From the NCBI GenBank assembly GCA_036250195.1, contig JAVHZZ010000006.1, positions 184,089,350 through 184,153,349 of the forward strand: a stretch of DNA of 64,000 bases, given 5' to 3'. The notes under the pieces were generated by a model. It made no database searches. It was not told the origin of the DNA and saw only the letters and a list, made by a program, of their open reading frames with translations. Both the position numbers and the translations under genes were made by a program. Shown here piece after piece: positions 11,764 to 23,805 of this stretch (position 1 is its first letter; the number at the start of each line of letters is the position of its first letter). This DNA is from Mixophyes australis (lineage: Eukaryota; Chordata; Amphibia; Anura; Limnodynastidae).

Positions 11764-13870
11764 GTACTACAGAGACATGATATTGACAGCCTCATTCTAC
11801 TTTTGCTGAGTGGAGTATATTAACCCTATTAAGGGCTATTTACAGTTTCTTATACAAAATGAATTTACTGTGTCTTGGTCACACTGAATTTAAAGTGTCT
11901 TCATATCATTGCATTTAATTTTTCTTTGTATCATTATTGTTATTCATCTTCTATTGCTTTGCAAGTACTATTGTCATACTTAAATACACCTAAAAGGTTT
12001 GTTGAAAGGTTTGTTGATGGAATTATATCTAGTTGATATAAGACATACATCAATAGGATTCTGGTGCTGGTAAAGAAACAGGGTCAGTAAATATATGTGG
12101 TCTCAAAAAGTGAAAACATAATGGCCTGTTGCACATTTAGGTTGTAACCACAAGCTCATCATGAACACAGGAAATGTCTGTACATTCCACATTTCTGTTC
12201 CGTTTACCAGAATGGTCATAAAATGTTAGTAAAACAGTGAGAGTGTGAATGGTTCATATTATACTATAAATAACTAAACTTTTCAATTAGTTTAAATTGA
12301 ATCTGTCACCTACATATAGTGAGGGCAGCCTTTGTGGGCTGAATTAACATTTATGAAATGCATCTTATCATTTCATCAGAGAAGCCTTGGTATCTGATTT
12401 GGAATGGGATAACAAGCTGTAGGCACTTTACCAGTGTCATGTAACAGAAATGCACCAAATTAAGAGGTCTATTTATTACTATGCAGCAATAAGGATATCA
12501 CCTATCACCACAATTTAGTAATAATATAGTCCCAGGGCAGCTCAGTGATAAGCAGCTGCCTCAGTTATACTGGCCTGAAGAGGTAAGGGTTAACCTCATA
12601 TGCGCATGCATGACCATTCTCGTTGGCTCACACATGCACAGTGACCAGACTTAGGACAAATTTCTGCCTCTTCGTGCACTCTGTAGCTGAAGGCAGATTG
12701 GAATACCAATTACTTATCAGATTTTTACAATTTAATGGTTTAGTAAAAGAAGGGCTGAATAGGTGCACTAATGCTCTAGATTATTGAAGGAGTAAGGAAC
12801 ACCTAAAACATAACTTTTATTTCTAACATATCAGCGAAATATAAAATGAAAAAATTGAAAAACTTAAAACTTGAAGTGTGGTTAAAATTCGCTGGATGCT
12901 CTACTCAATCCTAATAATCAATGGTTGCACCCTTGTACTAGATCCTTAATATACCTCATACAATATGAGTTGGCCCAATAGATCAATTATCTCACCACAT
13001 CTGGTTTAGATAATATAAAGTAAATAATCCCAGAAGTTAGATCAGAGGTCACCTTAGTATTAACATCGGATTATTCCCAATCACTCCTGGCTGACTTGAT
13101 AAAACCTTTGCTGGCTTGCTATCAATAGATCTATGAGGCTCGGTAATCTAGCAAATTGTCTCCATTTGTAGTTGTAAGGTGTATTGCTAGCTACCTAACA
13201 TTAACTCCATCTATCTCTGGATCTAATAGGAGCAATGATAAGGATCTAAGATTTAAGTATGTGTGCTTAGTCGTGGATTTTTACGATGGCAGCATGAGAA
13301 CAGACTTTGACTTTGGAGAAATAGTAAGATTCAAATTTCTTACTCTTTCTCACCTTACCAGAAAGATGGCAGGAAGTGCCTTAGCAGAGCTCCTGCCAGC
13401 AGAAGCTACATCTGCTAACATCGGGGTTCCCCTGTCTCCGTTTCAAAATATTTATGTTGCTACTAGCTCAGGGTACCCTGCGGAATAATGTATCAGTCAG
13501 ATTGAAGTATCTTGGCTTGTTCCTTGTGGGCTGTACTAGCTGCGGCTTAACCCACTTTCTACACTCAGTCCCCTGGTGCCCTGAAGTTGGATCTCACATG
13601 TTTTCCACCTACGAATCTAATGGGCCAATTCGTTTCAGGAGGCTCAACCTGCTCTACCATTGAACATCCCCAATTGAAAGATATCCATACCCTAATACGC
13701 GGCCTGCATCATCAAAAGCCAGGATAGATAGGAGCCACATATTTTGGAACTGGATCTGTACAGCCACCCTCTCCTCTCCAGCTCTGACAGCCAAGTGAGG
13801 CATAGCAGTCTGGTAGAGGTACTGGATGCTATGTTCCGCCTCCTGAAAAACCTTAACTACAGAGTATGCT
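11764..13870. other. No gene recognised
   Basis: AT-rich sequence without recognisable coding domains. The longest open frame, 13,156-13,488 on the plus strand, shows no known motif. Confidence 0.45.
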
Positions 13871-13879
13871 ATCAGCTGG

Positions 13880-14390
13880 ATCCTTACTCGAGTACTGGGT
13901 TCACCACAGGCCTCCACACCCTCACCATCACAGACCAGTATTAAGAAGTACCATTCAGCATCCGGTCTTTGTGCATTGCATCAGCCAATTGCTCCAGAAG
14001 CCGCACAGCTCCCCCATCACTCCTATAAATAGGAATCAGCCTTACCATCTGGAGCCCTGCGCCATTTAGTTACCTGTGTCATTAGGACCTCTGCACTATC
14101 CAGTCCTCCACAAATTAGGCCTCAGCACCATCTAAGCCCTGAACTGGACCCCAGCACCACCCAGCTCTCCATCAACTAGGCCTCTGCACCATATAGACCA
14201 CACACCGTCTAGGCCTCTTCTCCATCTATTGCCCCATCTATCTAGACAACGTTCCTAGACACCATCCACACCTGGACTATCTAAGCACCATATACTTTGA
14301 ACTTGTACACCGTCTAACCATCTACACTACTGGAACTACCTTTACCAGATCTCAACCATATTCTCCTTCCAAGTCCTGCAAGATCCTCAT
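13880..14390. repeat. Degenerate C-rich tandem repeat
   Basis: Many short blocks of the form 'CACCATCTAGnCCTC' and 'CTAGGCCTCTGCACCAT' recur irregularly at about 20-40 bp spacing across 14,040-14,300. The plus strand is strikingly poor in G. It is probably a decayed minisatellite. No coding capacity is evident. Confidence 0.5.
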
Positions 14391-14404
14391 TTGTTACCCC
14401 CCAC

Positions 14405-14757
14405 CCCTCCAGATTGTAAGCTTGCAAAATCAGGGTCATCTCCATCCTGTCTCATGTCTGTGCCTTATCTGTATGATAAGTAATTCTGTGTCCTATGATC
14501 TAAATACATAACTTGAGTGTGCCCAAGCTGACTGCACACCCACTAACCCCTGTCACATGTCAGTTCAATTTGTAAAATATTTTGGCCTTTACCCTGCTTC
14601 AGTCATAACCTATGTGCGCCCAAGATGGCTTGCACACCTTGCCCTGTACCTTTATCATATGTTTCTTTATGTTACTATATCATGTATTCCTTATATGTGT
14701 AAAACACCTTGAGTCCTAATTGGGAGAAAAGTCCTATGTAAATAATATTATTATTAC
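14405..14757 (+). mobile_element. L2-like 3' end or SINE with L2-type tail
   Basis: The segment starts with CAGATTGTAAGCTTGCAAAA, like the 3' UTRs of the L2 copies, and ends with an AGTCCTATGTAAATAATATTATTATTA tail, the usual end of L2-mobilised repeats. No RT coding remains. Confidence 0.55.
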
Positions 14758-14759
14758 CA

Positions 14760-15602
14760 GCTTCTCTCTCACAAGACAAGGCTCCTAGCAGAGCAGAGCT
14801 TCTAAAAAAAAAGAATAATAAAGCACTTTGTTTGATCAGAGTATCTGTGATGAGATCAAGGTACTGTAACACTATGTTGTAAATTAAGGTTAATCCAGTT
14901 TAGTACCCCCTTTCCACCAGTAATGTAGTAATTGCATGAATTAATGAATTGTGTCCTATGTAGTTGTTATGGAAATACACATCAGACAATAAGACCTCTA
15001 GAACTCAGTCACAGGGTCATGAATTGCAGCTTCCCAAATTCATTAAGGGATGGATCTCAAGATACATGCGCTATTGAATTCAGGTGTAGGTCTGTTGTAC
15101 TCTACTACACAAGACACTCCAGGATACGTTCAATCCCTATGTTGATCATAAATTCACAAAAGAACACAAAAATAAAAAAATTATAGAATTAATGTCACAT
15201 GGTAATAATAAAGGCATTATTTCATAAAGCATTGAAGAAAAAAGTGTTGGGTATTTCTAACATTTTTTTCCCCATGAAATACATTTATTAGAACATTGTT
15301 AATTTCTACTGAACATAAAAATACATTTTGGCACGCCTATATTCTACACTGACTACGGCAAAACGCCTCTTCCCTGCCCAGTTCACTTCCCAAGTCGGAA
15401 GCTGTAGTAAGTGATCCTTTGGCTCACTATCACACGAACATTGCTTGCTTACATGTCCAAGTCTCTGTTTTGCGCCCTATTTGTCTGTTCTGGGAATGTG
15501 CAGAGAGATTCTGCATACAATACGCTCAAAAATGGCAGCTCCGTGACTTGATGAATCAGGCCCTATATGTTTGTAAATACTCGGTTGGCCCCAGGACTTA
15601 TA
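14760..15602. other. No gene recognised
   Basis: No domain, repeat structure or RNA gene could be recognised in this stretch. Confidence 0.4.
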
Positions 15603-15816
15603 TACAACGATCAGCCACAACATTAAAACCAACTGCCTAATATTGTGTAGGTCACTCTTGTGCCACCAAAATGGCTCTGATCCATCGAGGCATGGACTCC
15701 ACAAGATGTCTTAACCTTTCCTGTGGTATCTGACACCAATACTTTAGCAGCAGATCCTTTAAGACCTGTAAGTTGCCTATATGGCATTTCTTTGGACGAT
15801 TTTACTGATAAATATA

Positions 15817-17445
15817 CAGTCATGGGCAAAAGTTATGAGAATGACACAAGTATTGGTTTTCACAAAGTTTGCTGTTTAAGTGTTTTTAGACCTTTTTGTC
15901 AGATGTAGCTATGGTATAGTGAAGTAAAATTACAAGCGTTTCATAAGTGTCAAAGGCTCCTATTCACAATTACATTAAGTTTATGCAAAGAGTCAATATT
16001 TGCAGTGCTGACCCTTCTTTTTGAAGACCTCTGCAATTCGCCCTGGCATGCTGTCAATCAACTTTTGAGACACATACTGATTGATGGCCGTCCATTCTTG
16101 CCTAATCAATGCTTGGAATTTGTGGGTTTTGGTTTGTCCACTCTACTCTTGAGGATTGACTACAAGTTCTCAATGGGATTAAGGTCTGGGGAGTTTCCTG
16201 GCAATGGACACAAAATTTCGATGTTTTGATACCCGAGCCAATTAGTTATCACTTTGCCTTATGGCAAGGTGCTCCATCATGCTGGAAAAGGCATCATTCA
16301 TCAACAAACTGTTCTTGGATAGTTGGGAGAAGGTGGTCTTGGAAGATGTTTTGGTACCATTCTTTATTCATGGCTGTGTTCTTAGACAAAAATTGTGAGT
16401 GAGCCCACTCCCTTGGCTGAGAAGCAACCACACATGTGAATGGTCTCATGGCGCTTTACTATTGACATGACACTGGACTGTGCTAGGATGACGGTCTGAA
16501 TCACCAACTCACAGACCCAGATGACGGAGGTCTTCACCTATAGCAGCCGCCTTTCCCTTAGAGCTTTATACGCTCATCGGTACTCAGATGCCCCCAGGAC
16601 TTAACTCCCGGCGTAGTGTGAGTTAGTAATACAGGCCCGTAGCGGCAGGCCAGGAGGCTGAATAGAAGGCAGTGGATAGTCAGACGATAACCGAGGTCAA
16701 GGGTCACAGGCAAGCAGGATAGTCAGTAAACACGCCAAAAGGTCAGGGTCACATATAAGTAGGCAAGGTCCAAGATACTGGCAGGGGTCATGCACAGTAG
16801 TCAATCCAAAAGGCTTTCACCAAACACAACACAGGAGCAGGTTAACTGACAGTGAAACTGGACGCTATAACTGGCAGTGAGGCTCAGACCTCACTGCCTT
16901 AAATAGTACTAAGAGCCAATCAGGACAGAGGAGGACAGGGCTGACAATCAGCCTCAGGAGGCTGCTAATAAATTACTTACTAGAACTGGCATAGGTAACA
17001 ACATAAACCAGGAAGCATGTATAAAAATATAAATGAACCAGTTTAAATCATATGAGAGCTCCCCCTGGAGTTGGAGGATGTCCCTACACCCTCCTACTCT
17101 ATGCCACAAAGATAACCCCAAAGAATAATAACAGAGCATAGTAACTAATGCACGTGCCCGGCAGCTAGATCAGACCCGGATGTGGCTTACCTCTGCAGCT
17201 CGTGACAGACTGATGGTAGCGCTCACCTTTCCTTCTCTGGACAAGCATTTTTCCAGATGCCCCAAACAATCTGCAATCATCAGAGAAAATTACTTTACCC
17301 CAGTCCTCAGGAGTCCAATCCCTTTGCCTTTTGCAGAATATCAGTCTATCCCTGATGTTTTTCTGAAAATAAGTGGTTTCTTTGCTGGCCTTTTGACACC
17401 AGGCCATCCTCCAAAAGTCTTCGTCTCACTGTGCGTGGAAGTGCA
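15817..17445 (-). mobile_element. Tc1-like DNA transposon B, nested and split
   Basis: The left end CAGTCATGGGCAAAAGTTAT follows a TA dinucleotide at 15,815-15,816, the Tc1 target site. The left part (15,817-16,480) and right part (17,213-~17,445) are two pieces of one transposase-bearing element on the minus strand. The sequence GACTGATGGTAGCGCTCACC at 17,208-17,227 continues the sequence broken at 16,480. The right inverted repeat is missing, so the element lost that end before or after insertion into element A. Minus-strand peptide at 17,407-17,165 ([27 protein letters not shown]) matches the region around the second catalytic Asp of Tc1 transposases. Confidence 0.8.
16476..17212 (-). mobile_element. 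Solo gypsy LTR (727 bp) with 5-bp target duplication
   Basis: The LTR proper runs 16,481-17,207, begins TGCTAGG and ends CGTGACA, and is bracketed by GACTG at 16,476-16,480 and 17,208-17,212. It aligns to the LTR of the old chromovirus (38,246-38,636 plus 46,738-47,129): both contain GAGGTCTTCACCT, CAGATGCCCCCAGG-like blocks and the promoter hairpin GGCAGTGAGG...CCTCACTGCC followed by TTAAATA. It is the product of LTR-LTR recombination. It interrupts Tc1-like element B. Confidence 0.92.
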
Positions 17446-17760
17446 CTCAATAAGCCATGGGCGCTCATTACCCTCTCGAAGGTTAATCAGTTGTCTCACT
17501 GCATGCCAGGTATACCCTACAAAATCTGCCATTGTGGAGATACTCTGTCCCAGTTGTCTAGCCATCACAATTTGGTGCATGTCAAAGTTGCTCAGATCCT
17601 TATGCTTGCCCATTTTTCCTGCTTCCAACACATCAACTTTAAGAACTAACTCTTCACTTGCTGCCTAATATATCTCTTGACAGGTGCTATTGTAATGAGA
17701 TAATCAATGTTATTCACTTCACTTGTCGGTGGTCTTAATGTTGTGGCTCATTGGTGTATG

Positions 17761-19152
17761 TTTTATAAGTGTTAAATAAGTGGGTTATTTCCTGACTCCC
17801 TAGCAGTCAAATGAAACAGGAAACATGCTCAGTCTTCCAGGTGATTTACCTGTCCTTACAACAAGATTGGCCCTAAATATTACTTACTTATTTTTAAACA
17901 ATTAAAGCTCCAAATGTGCCCATCTAGAAGTTTGGAAGTGTTGTGAGATCTCCTTATAAGAAATCTGCATAGTCTAAACCTTCCCTGGCAAAAGTATGCA
18001 AGAATGAATCAGTAAGGCATTAATCTTTCCTTCATTGATATCACTGCACCATAGTGAATCGATATGCTGAATTTTCATGAATAATGTTTCAGTGCACAAA
18101 ATGACTACTATGTGTAGATTGCAAAAAAACTTAAGTGAAACACCTTCTGTAGTGGGTAGGAGAGCTTCACTGGCCCTCTACCTCTTGCTTTGGTACCTCC
18201 TGGGCTAGCTTAGCCCTACATTCCCTTTTCTTAGGCTATGTGGGGTTTTCAAGTTTAATAAGCAGTTCAGTAGTTGAGGTTATGCAGGTCTAGTTGTGCA
18301 GTACATACAAAGATGTTGGAAGAATGAGCGCCACACCATCACTTGATTAAATCACACTTCTTTATATACACATCCAGCACTTAATTAATTGCAATGAATA
18401 CATAAAGTTGACAAAGGTTTAAGGAGTTACATTAGACCTGAAACTCATTCTTGTTGGGGATTATCCTTCTGCTTTTCAACCTTCACCTTGTCTCTCTCTC
18501 TTTCTGGTCAGATGGACAACACAAGTGACAGGTATCTGGGCTCTTGTCACTTTATTAGGACAATCTGTCTATGATCTCTCTTGGTAAGGAAAACTAGGTT
18601 CTAGAATGGCTAATAGTACTTAAGGACTCCATACAGTGCTCACTAAGACCTGGAGCCTCCTCTATAGTCTCCATGTAGATTGACACTTAGTCTCCATTCA
18701 ACTACCAGCAAGGTCAAGGCTGTTCCATAAAGCTTGAGCTGGACCAGGTCACAAACTTAGGTCCCAGGCATCAGCACTTGAGCAAATGGGACAGTCTACT
18801 TGAGAGAACTTGCAGTCATAATAATTCACCCCCAAGGTATTGACATTTAGATGTTTCAATACCACCGCCACAAATTGCCCAACAAGGCCCCCATCGATTG
18901 TTGCAACCATGGTGCCCCAGTCTGCTAAACAATGGTCATTTAGGGGCATAATACATTTTTTTGGGTCCACTGAGCAGACCATTTAGATGCAGCTGTAAAA
19001 ACTAAGATATTTTATGATGGACATCCAGCATGCTTTGTAAATAAGGTTTGCCATGTTTAGATGTGAATAATTTTATAGAAGTGCACATACTTATTTCATT
19101 TTTTTTCTTTTAAAAATACTTTTCTGTCCCTGCCCAGATTTCAAGATTGAGA
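17761..19152. other. No gene recognised
   Basis: No recognisable coding domain or repeat boundary. The open frame at 18,749-18,982 (minus) has no known motif. Confidence 0.4.
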
Positions 19153-19154
19153 TA

Positions 19155-19307
19155 CAGTGCATCCGGAAAGTATTCACAGCGCTTCACTTTTTCCATATGT
19201 GTGTAGAATTTTAAGGGAAAAAGGGATTTATTCCATTTTGGAATAAGGCTGTAACATAACAAAATGCGGAAAAAGTGAAGCGCTGTGAATACTTTCCGGA
19301 TGCACTG
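19155..19307. mobile_element. Palindromic Tc1/mariner-type MITE
   Basis: A 153-bp element is bounded by TA at both sides (19,153-19,154 and 19,308-19,309). The ends CAGTGCATCCGGAAAGTATT and its reverse complement form perfect inverted repeats continuing through CACAGCGCTTCACTTTTTCC. This TIR is widespread in fish and amphibian genomes. There is no coding capacity. Confidence 0.92.
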
Positions 19308-19765
19308 TATTGTCCAGATATTATTTGTTTAGGTCTCTTTTTGCTGTTTTGTCCTACATCTAAAATTCAAGATTTTAGGTGTGACCTAGAATAGAAGTGT
19401 AATGATATAAATGACCCCAAAACTAGTATGAAAAGAGAAACTTCAAATAAACCGCTCTTTATAGCCAAGATTGGTGGCTAATTACAGAGCCTTTACATTT
19501 CCTGGAGAAAGTTGTAAGACCCAGGGTTTCTCCTCACCACAAAACAATGGGCAACAAAGCACTAGTCATTTTCGTGGTAAGAGACATTCAGCTGAGAAAA
19601 TCTTACAGCATCCTCAGGAAACTCAAGATTGCACAACAAGACTGTGTCCTAGTTTCACAACTAAAGAAAATGTACAGTTAGCAATAGCTTCTTATTTGTC
19701 CCTTTTTGAAGGGACTCTCCCAAGGCGATTTTAGGGGGTTTAACAAGTCACATGTTTCGAAACAA

Positions 19766-19826
19766 CAATATATACACACATACATACATATACATATATA
19801 CATATACATATATACACACACAGCCA
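19766..19826. repeat. CA/TA microsatellite
   Basis: Alternating TATACACACA and TACATATA units over about 60 bp. Confidence 0.9.
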
Positions 19827-21500
19827 TCTATTCCTACACCCATATAATCGGCTGGCATCAGCACCTCACTTCAAGCCAAACATAATTTTAATTTTCGCCC
19901 CTCAGCACACTACTATATCCCACATAAGCCACGCCTCAGGCGTGTCACCTACACCTCATGCCCAGAACAAAACCCCCTTGAGGCGCTACATACAATACCC
20001 ACATAGTTCTAACACTACCCAACTTTATAAATGCATTTCTAAAAGGAAATTTATAATATCCATCTATAATCCATGTGTGCCAACCTTGACATACTATCCC
20101 ACACTATCTATATATCCATCTATATATCCACCCCTAATTATTCATCCCTATACTTAATCCACAAAATATCATCTATATTCATTGTAATTTATTTACTTAC
20201 CAGATTAAATTATTTTCTATTCACATAATTACCCCCAATTCAAAACTGCGCACCAGACACTCATTACCGTTCTTACCTAATCCCATTCCATATCAACCTT
20301 TCACAATCTAAGTTGGGCACTCATTCACTTAAAAACCTTATCCATATAATATGCATTCCTATCCCACTCACCACGCTCACACCAGGATACCACGCATCCA
20401 AATGTATTATTTTAATCACATAATTATCCCATTTCATATTCCAACCACATATAACAATTAACTCTCATTTACCACCCCCCAGGCATAACAACAAATGCCT
20501 ATCCCAGCCACATCAGGTATGCAATCCACACACACCCACCATTATTGACTTTTACCCCATAACAATCATAGCCTCCTAAGACTCACTACCCCATTGGACA
20601 GCCACAGAACATCCCACTACAAAGACCAGCCTCCTTGGGCCACCATCTTATCCCTGACAAAGTCTTATATTGGACCAAACATGTTGGATGCTAGACAGCA
20701 CTCAAAAGACTCACACATCCATCTGATCACTTCACTAAACCCTTCTCTTCAAGTACCCTCCACCCACCTGAAGACACACAGCAGTGGAATGCACCGGAGC
20801 TTGTGCGTTCCACGCGAAACTGGAAGTTATTCATTTGGAATGCAGTCGTGCGTTCCAAAAGCCGTTATAGGAAGCCACTCGGCCGTCTCTGCACTCAAGA
20901 CTACCGCTGACCACCACTGAATATAACTACAGCCTATCCACGCCCCCTTGTCAACATACCGAACGAGGCATACTTATATTTACCGCAAGTGCTCTTGTAA
21001 GAGCAAATTAAGAGCATATAATCGCATCCTTCACACACAACACACGCACACCCAGTCACACAAACGCCTCCATCATACACTTACCCTTCTCTCATTATTA
21101 CCACTCATATACTCACACCCACCACTGCAAGCAAAATAGACAGCAGCATATCTCCAGTTACATACAAACACACACATTAGGTTAAAGCCCACACCTCATA
21201 TAACATATCAACAACTCAAAGGCTCTCAACTACATTTATACAAACACTCTGAGCTATAATCACATTTGAGAACAAGAGCTATTAACACCAAAGCTATAAT
21301 CACTGCCAACTAACAGAGCTATAGTCACCAAGTATATTGCTACACACAACAAGTGCTAAATCAGAGCTATAGTCACTCCAACCCCACAGCGGCAATATAC
21401 CAAAGAATAAGAGCTATAACGCAAAAGAGCTGTAGCATACAAAACTGCAAAAGAGCTATAAACATTAGCTGCTAAAGAACAGCAGTAAGGTATATTGCTT
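19827..21500. other. G-poor, A/C-rich stretch without recognised genes
   Basis: The plus strand is strongly depleted in G for about 1.7 kb. Only short open frames occur, with biased composition. A degenerate hammerhead-like motif is present: CTGACAAAGTC at about 20,654, followed after ~20 nt by CAAACATGTTGGATG. It resembles the minus-strand motif at about 9,500, so part of this stretch may be a Penelope-like terminal repeat. I cannot define its boundaries. Confidence 0.4.
21245..21465 (+). repeat. Dispersed GAGCTATA motif cluster
   Basis: Eight near-copies of (A)GAGCTATA occur at about 21,251, 21,275, 21,291, 21,315, 21,363, 21,411, 21,426 and 21,452. Several extend to GCTATAATCAC or GCTATAGTCAC. 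Spacing is irregular (15-50 bp), so this is not a simple satellite. Confidence 0.6.
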
Positions 21501-22587
21501 ATTCAACCACTTAACACTAAATTCTTTCCGAACCCTTTTCCACCTCACCCTTATCTTTCCAAACAGATACACCAAGACTGGTTAACAGGACCACCAGACA
21601 ACAAGACACAAACCAAGAGCAACACGGAAAACAACAGAGGTAAGACATACTGAGAAATTTTTTCACCACACCTGCAACAGATCGCACACACAGTTGCGCC
21701 ACGGAAACACCCCACCCTAAGGTTGCATGGCAGATGACATTTTCTTTGCAACCGGGCAATACTCTACACGCAGTCGCTGATCGTCAAAAATGTAACACTC
21801 TTTTTTTCCTATTTAATATAGATGTCACTGAATGTCAAGAGAGTCCCATATAGACGAAAGCACTTAAACGAATGCATGTGTTTGTGTAACTTTAAATTTA
21901 ATGCTTTCTCATCCCAGGCCGGCCAATTAGAGGGGATGGGGGAGTGCCTGAAGGGTCTATATAGGTCCCTGTACGTCACATGTCTGGCGTCACTCTCCAC
22001 AAGAGATCCTTGTAAAGACCTGCTGAGAAAGGATTTGTATTTTAATACCTAGTCTTTTTCTGTGGTTTGGTTTCTTTTGCTTTCTCATTTTGACAGTAAC
22101 TCTTTGTTGTATATTGTGGTGTACTGTCACTGTTAATCGTATTGTTTCTCTTCCCCTATTTTTTCTTGCTTCCTATTTTTGCATTTCTTCTTGTTTTTCT
22201 CCTGTTCTATATCTCCTTTTCCCTTATCTTCCTGCTAGGATATTGCAAGGTATCTCATCCATAAGTGACTATGCCCCATCCTAAGTGTGCTTCCAACTGT
22301 CCTATTAGGCTCAGTGATTCCCCTCCCCCCATCCTCTGCCAGCACCATCTTGCCCTGAATCCCAGCAAGGTTTTCCGGCAGGGAGAGAGCTGGTACCTCC
22401 CGCTGTCCCCATCATCATGCACCCGCTGTCGGTGCTAACTTACCTGCTCCTGCTCAGATGAGCAGGAGTAGAGAGGTGCCTCCTCACTGCCCAGTTTAGA
22501 GTGAACTGCCGCGGGCAGTGCGCATTCGCAGATCGCGCGCACCAGCTCTGGTGCGCTTAGTGGAAAAATGCAAGGGGCTCACAGATT

Positions 22588-23433
22588 ATGAGGAGAAGTG
22601 AGTCTCCTCCAACAGCCACCGAGCAGGGTAGGAGCATTCATACAGGCGTGACCCCCCCCCCCCCCCCAAATACAAAGCATGGGAATCGATTGCACCAGGG
22701 TCCAGAAAGGGGAGCAAATCTGCAGCAACAAGTTAGCCACTGGTCAGTATTGCCATTAATCCCACCTATGCCAGTCAGAAGTTTACAACACAAAAATCTA
22801 TGCCCGGCTCCTCACCAACTTTATTTTTCCCCCAGTCTTTGCTTACCAAATAACCCAAGAGGTTCAGACTGGGGAGGGCAAGTGCACAAACAGTCCTCTT
22901 ATGCACGGAGATCCTTGTACCGACAACAACCCCCATATAATAGAGAGAGTTTCTCAAGGAGGGAGGAGTACAATGTTCACAGACCAGACTATCAGAGGGT
23001 AACTCTTCCCATCACCCCACCTCCATCTAGACCCGTACCATTAATGAGCATTCCCATAAGCAGTCACTCGTCCCAATACATAAGCAGTCAATACGTCCCA
23101 GCAGTTGAGAACTGGGACAGGCGGAGAAACATACAAGGTCACAATATGTCCCCACTATTATTTTCTCGATTACTCACTAGGCGCGAAGTGGACAGGCCCA
23201 TGAGCAGCTCATCATTACCCCACTGTGCCCAGTCACCGCCTGATAGGGCTAGCAGGTATGATCCCATTTCCAGCAGCTCCGTGGTTAGGGTATTTGATTA
23301 TCGACATTCCAGCAACAGCAGTACTTCTGAGTTGGCATTTCCCCCAGAGCTATTTAGGAGGGATCTCACGCTATCTGGTCATGATTTGGCCCCCTTCCGG
23401 CCCGGGCTAGTCAATTATCTGTTGATATATTGA
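22588..23433 (+). pseudogene. Gag-like ORF of the Ngaro/DIRS-like element (low-complexity part)
   Basis: A 281-codon open frame rich in Pro, Ser and Arg without a defined fold. An ATG at 22,271 (MPHPKCASNCPIR) could be the original gag start, but that frame stops early. The poly-C run at 22,651-22,667 encodes the PPPPP stretch and is a likely slippage site. No known domain is seen. The assignment to gag rests on its place upstream of the RT and recombinase fragments. Confidence 0.55.
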
Positions 23434-23805
23434 CCCCTCGAGATCCCACTGGTTCCCAACCAGGGTTCACAGTCAAATATTGCGACAGCGAGAACAGGTC
23501 AATTCCTCTAAGTTCTGGGCCAGAAGTGCCCAACACCTCTCAGTCTCAGGTCCCACCAGTAATCTCCCTCGAGAGCAGAAGCTGTATTAGATCTGATGCT
23601 AACGTCTTATCTATTGCAGAGTCTCAGAGCCCGTTGATTGTCTAAGCAGGCAGAAACACTAAGAACTCCAGAAGTTTCCACACCAGTGTAGGGCAGCAAG
23701 GAGGTTCGGACTTCAACCCCAACGGCAACGGGAATCAGGAATGAGGAAAAACGGAGCCTCTGTCTCTGGTGAGAGCCCCAAGCTATTAAACATACAGCAG
23801 GGAAC

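Larger units (their letters stand above)
15603..17759 (-). mobile_element. Tc1-like DNA transposon A, interrupted
   Basis: The ends are inverted repeats: TACAACGATCAGCCACAACA at the left and, read on the plus strand, TTGTGGCTCATTGGTGTATG at the right. The left arm (15,603-15,816) is the 3' end of a transposase region and the right arm (17,445-17,759) is the 5' end. An open frame at 17,631 downward on the minus strand starts [20 protein letters not shown] and has a helix-turn-helix region typical of Tc1 transposases. The catalytic DDE part is missing. A second Tc1-like element and a gypsy LTR occupy the middle. Confidence 0.82.

Noticed and set aside
22651..22667. Poly-C run as a G-quadruplex or regulatory element
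   Set aside because: It lies in a decayed gag-like frame of a transposon relic and is most simply a slippage-prone homopolymer.
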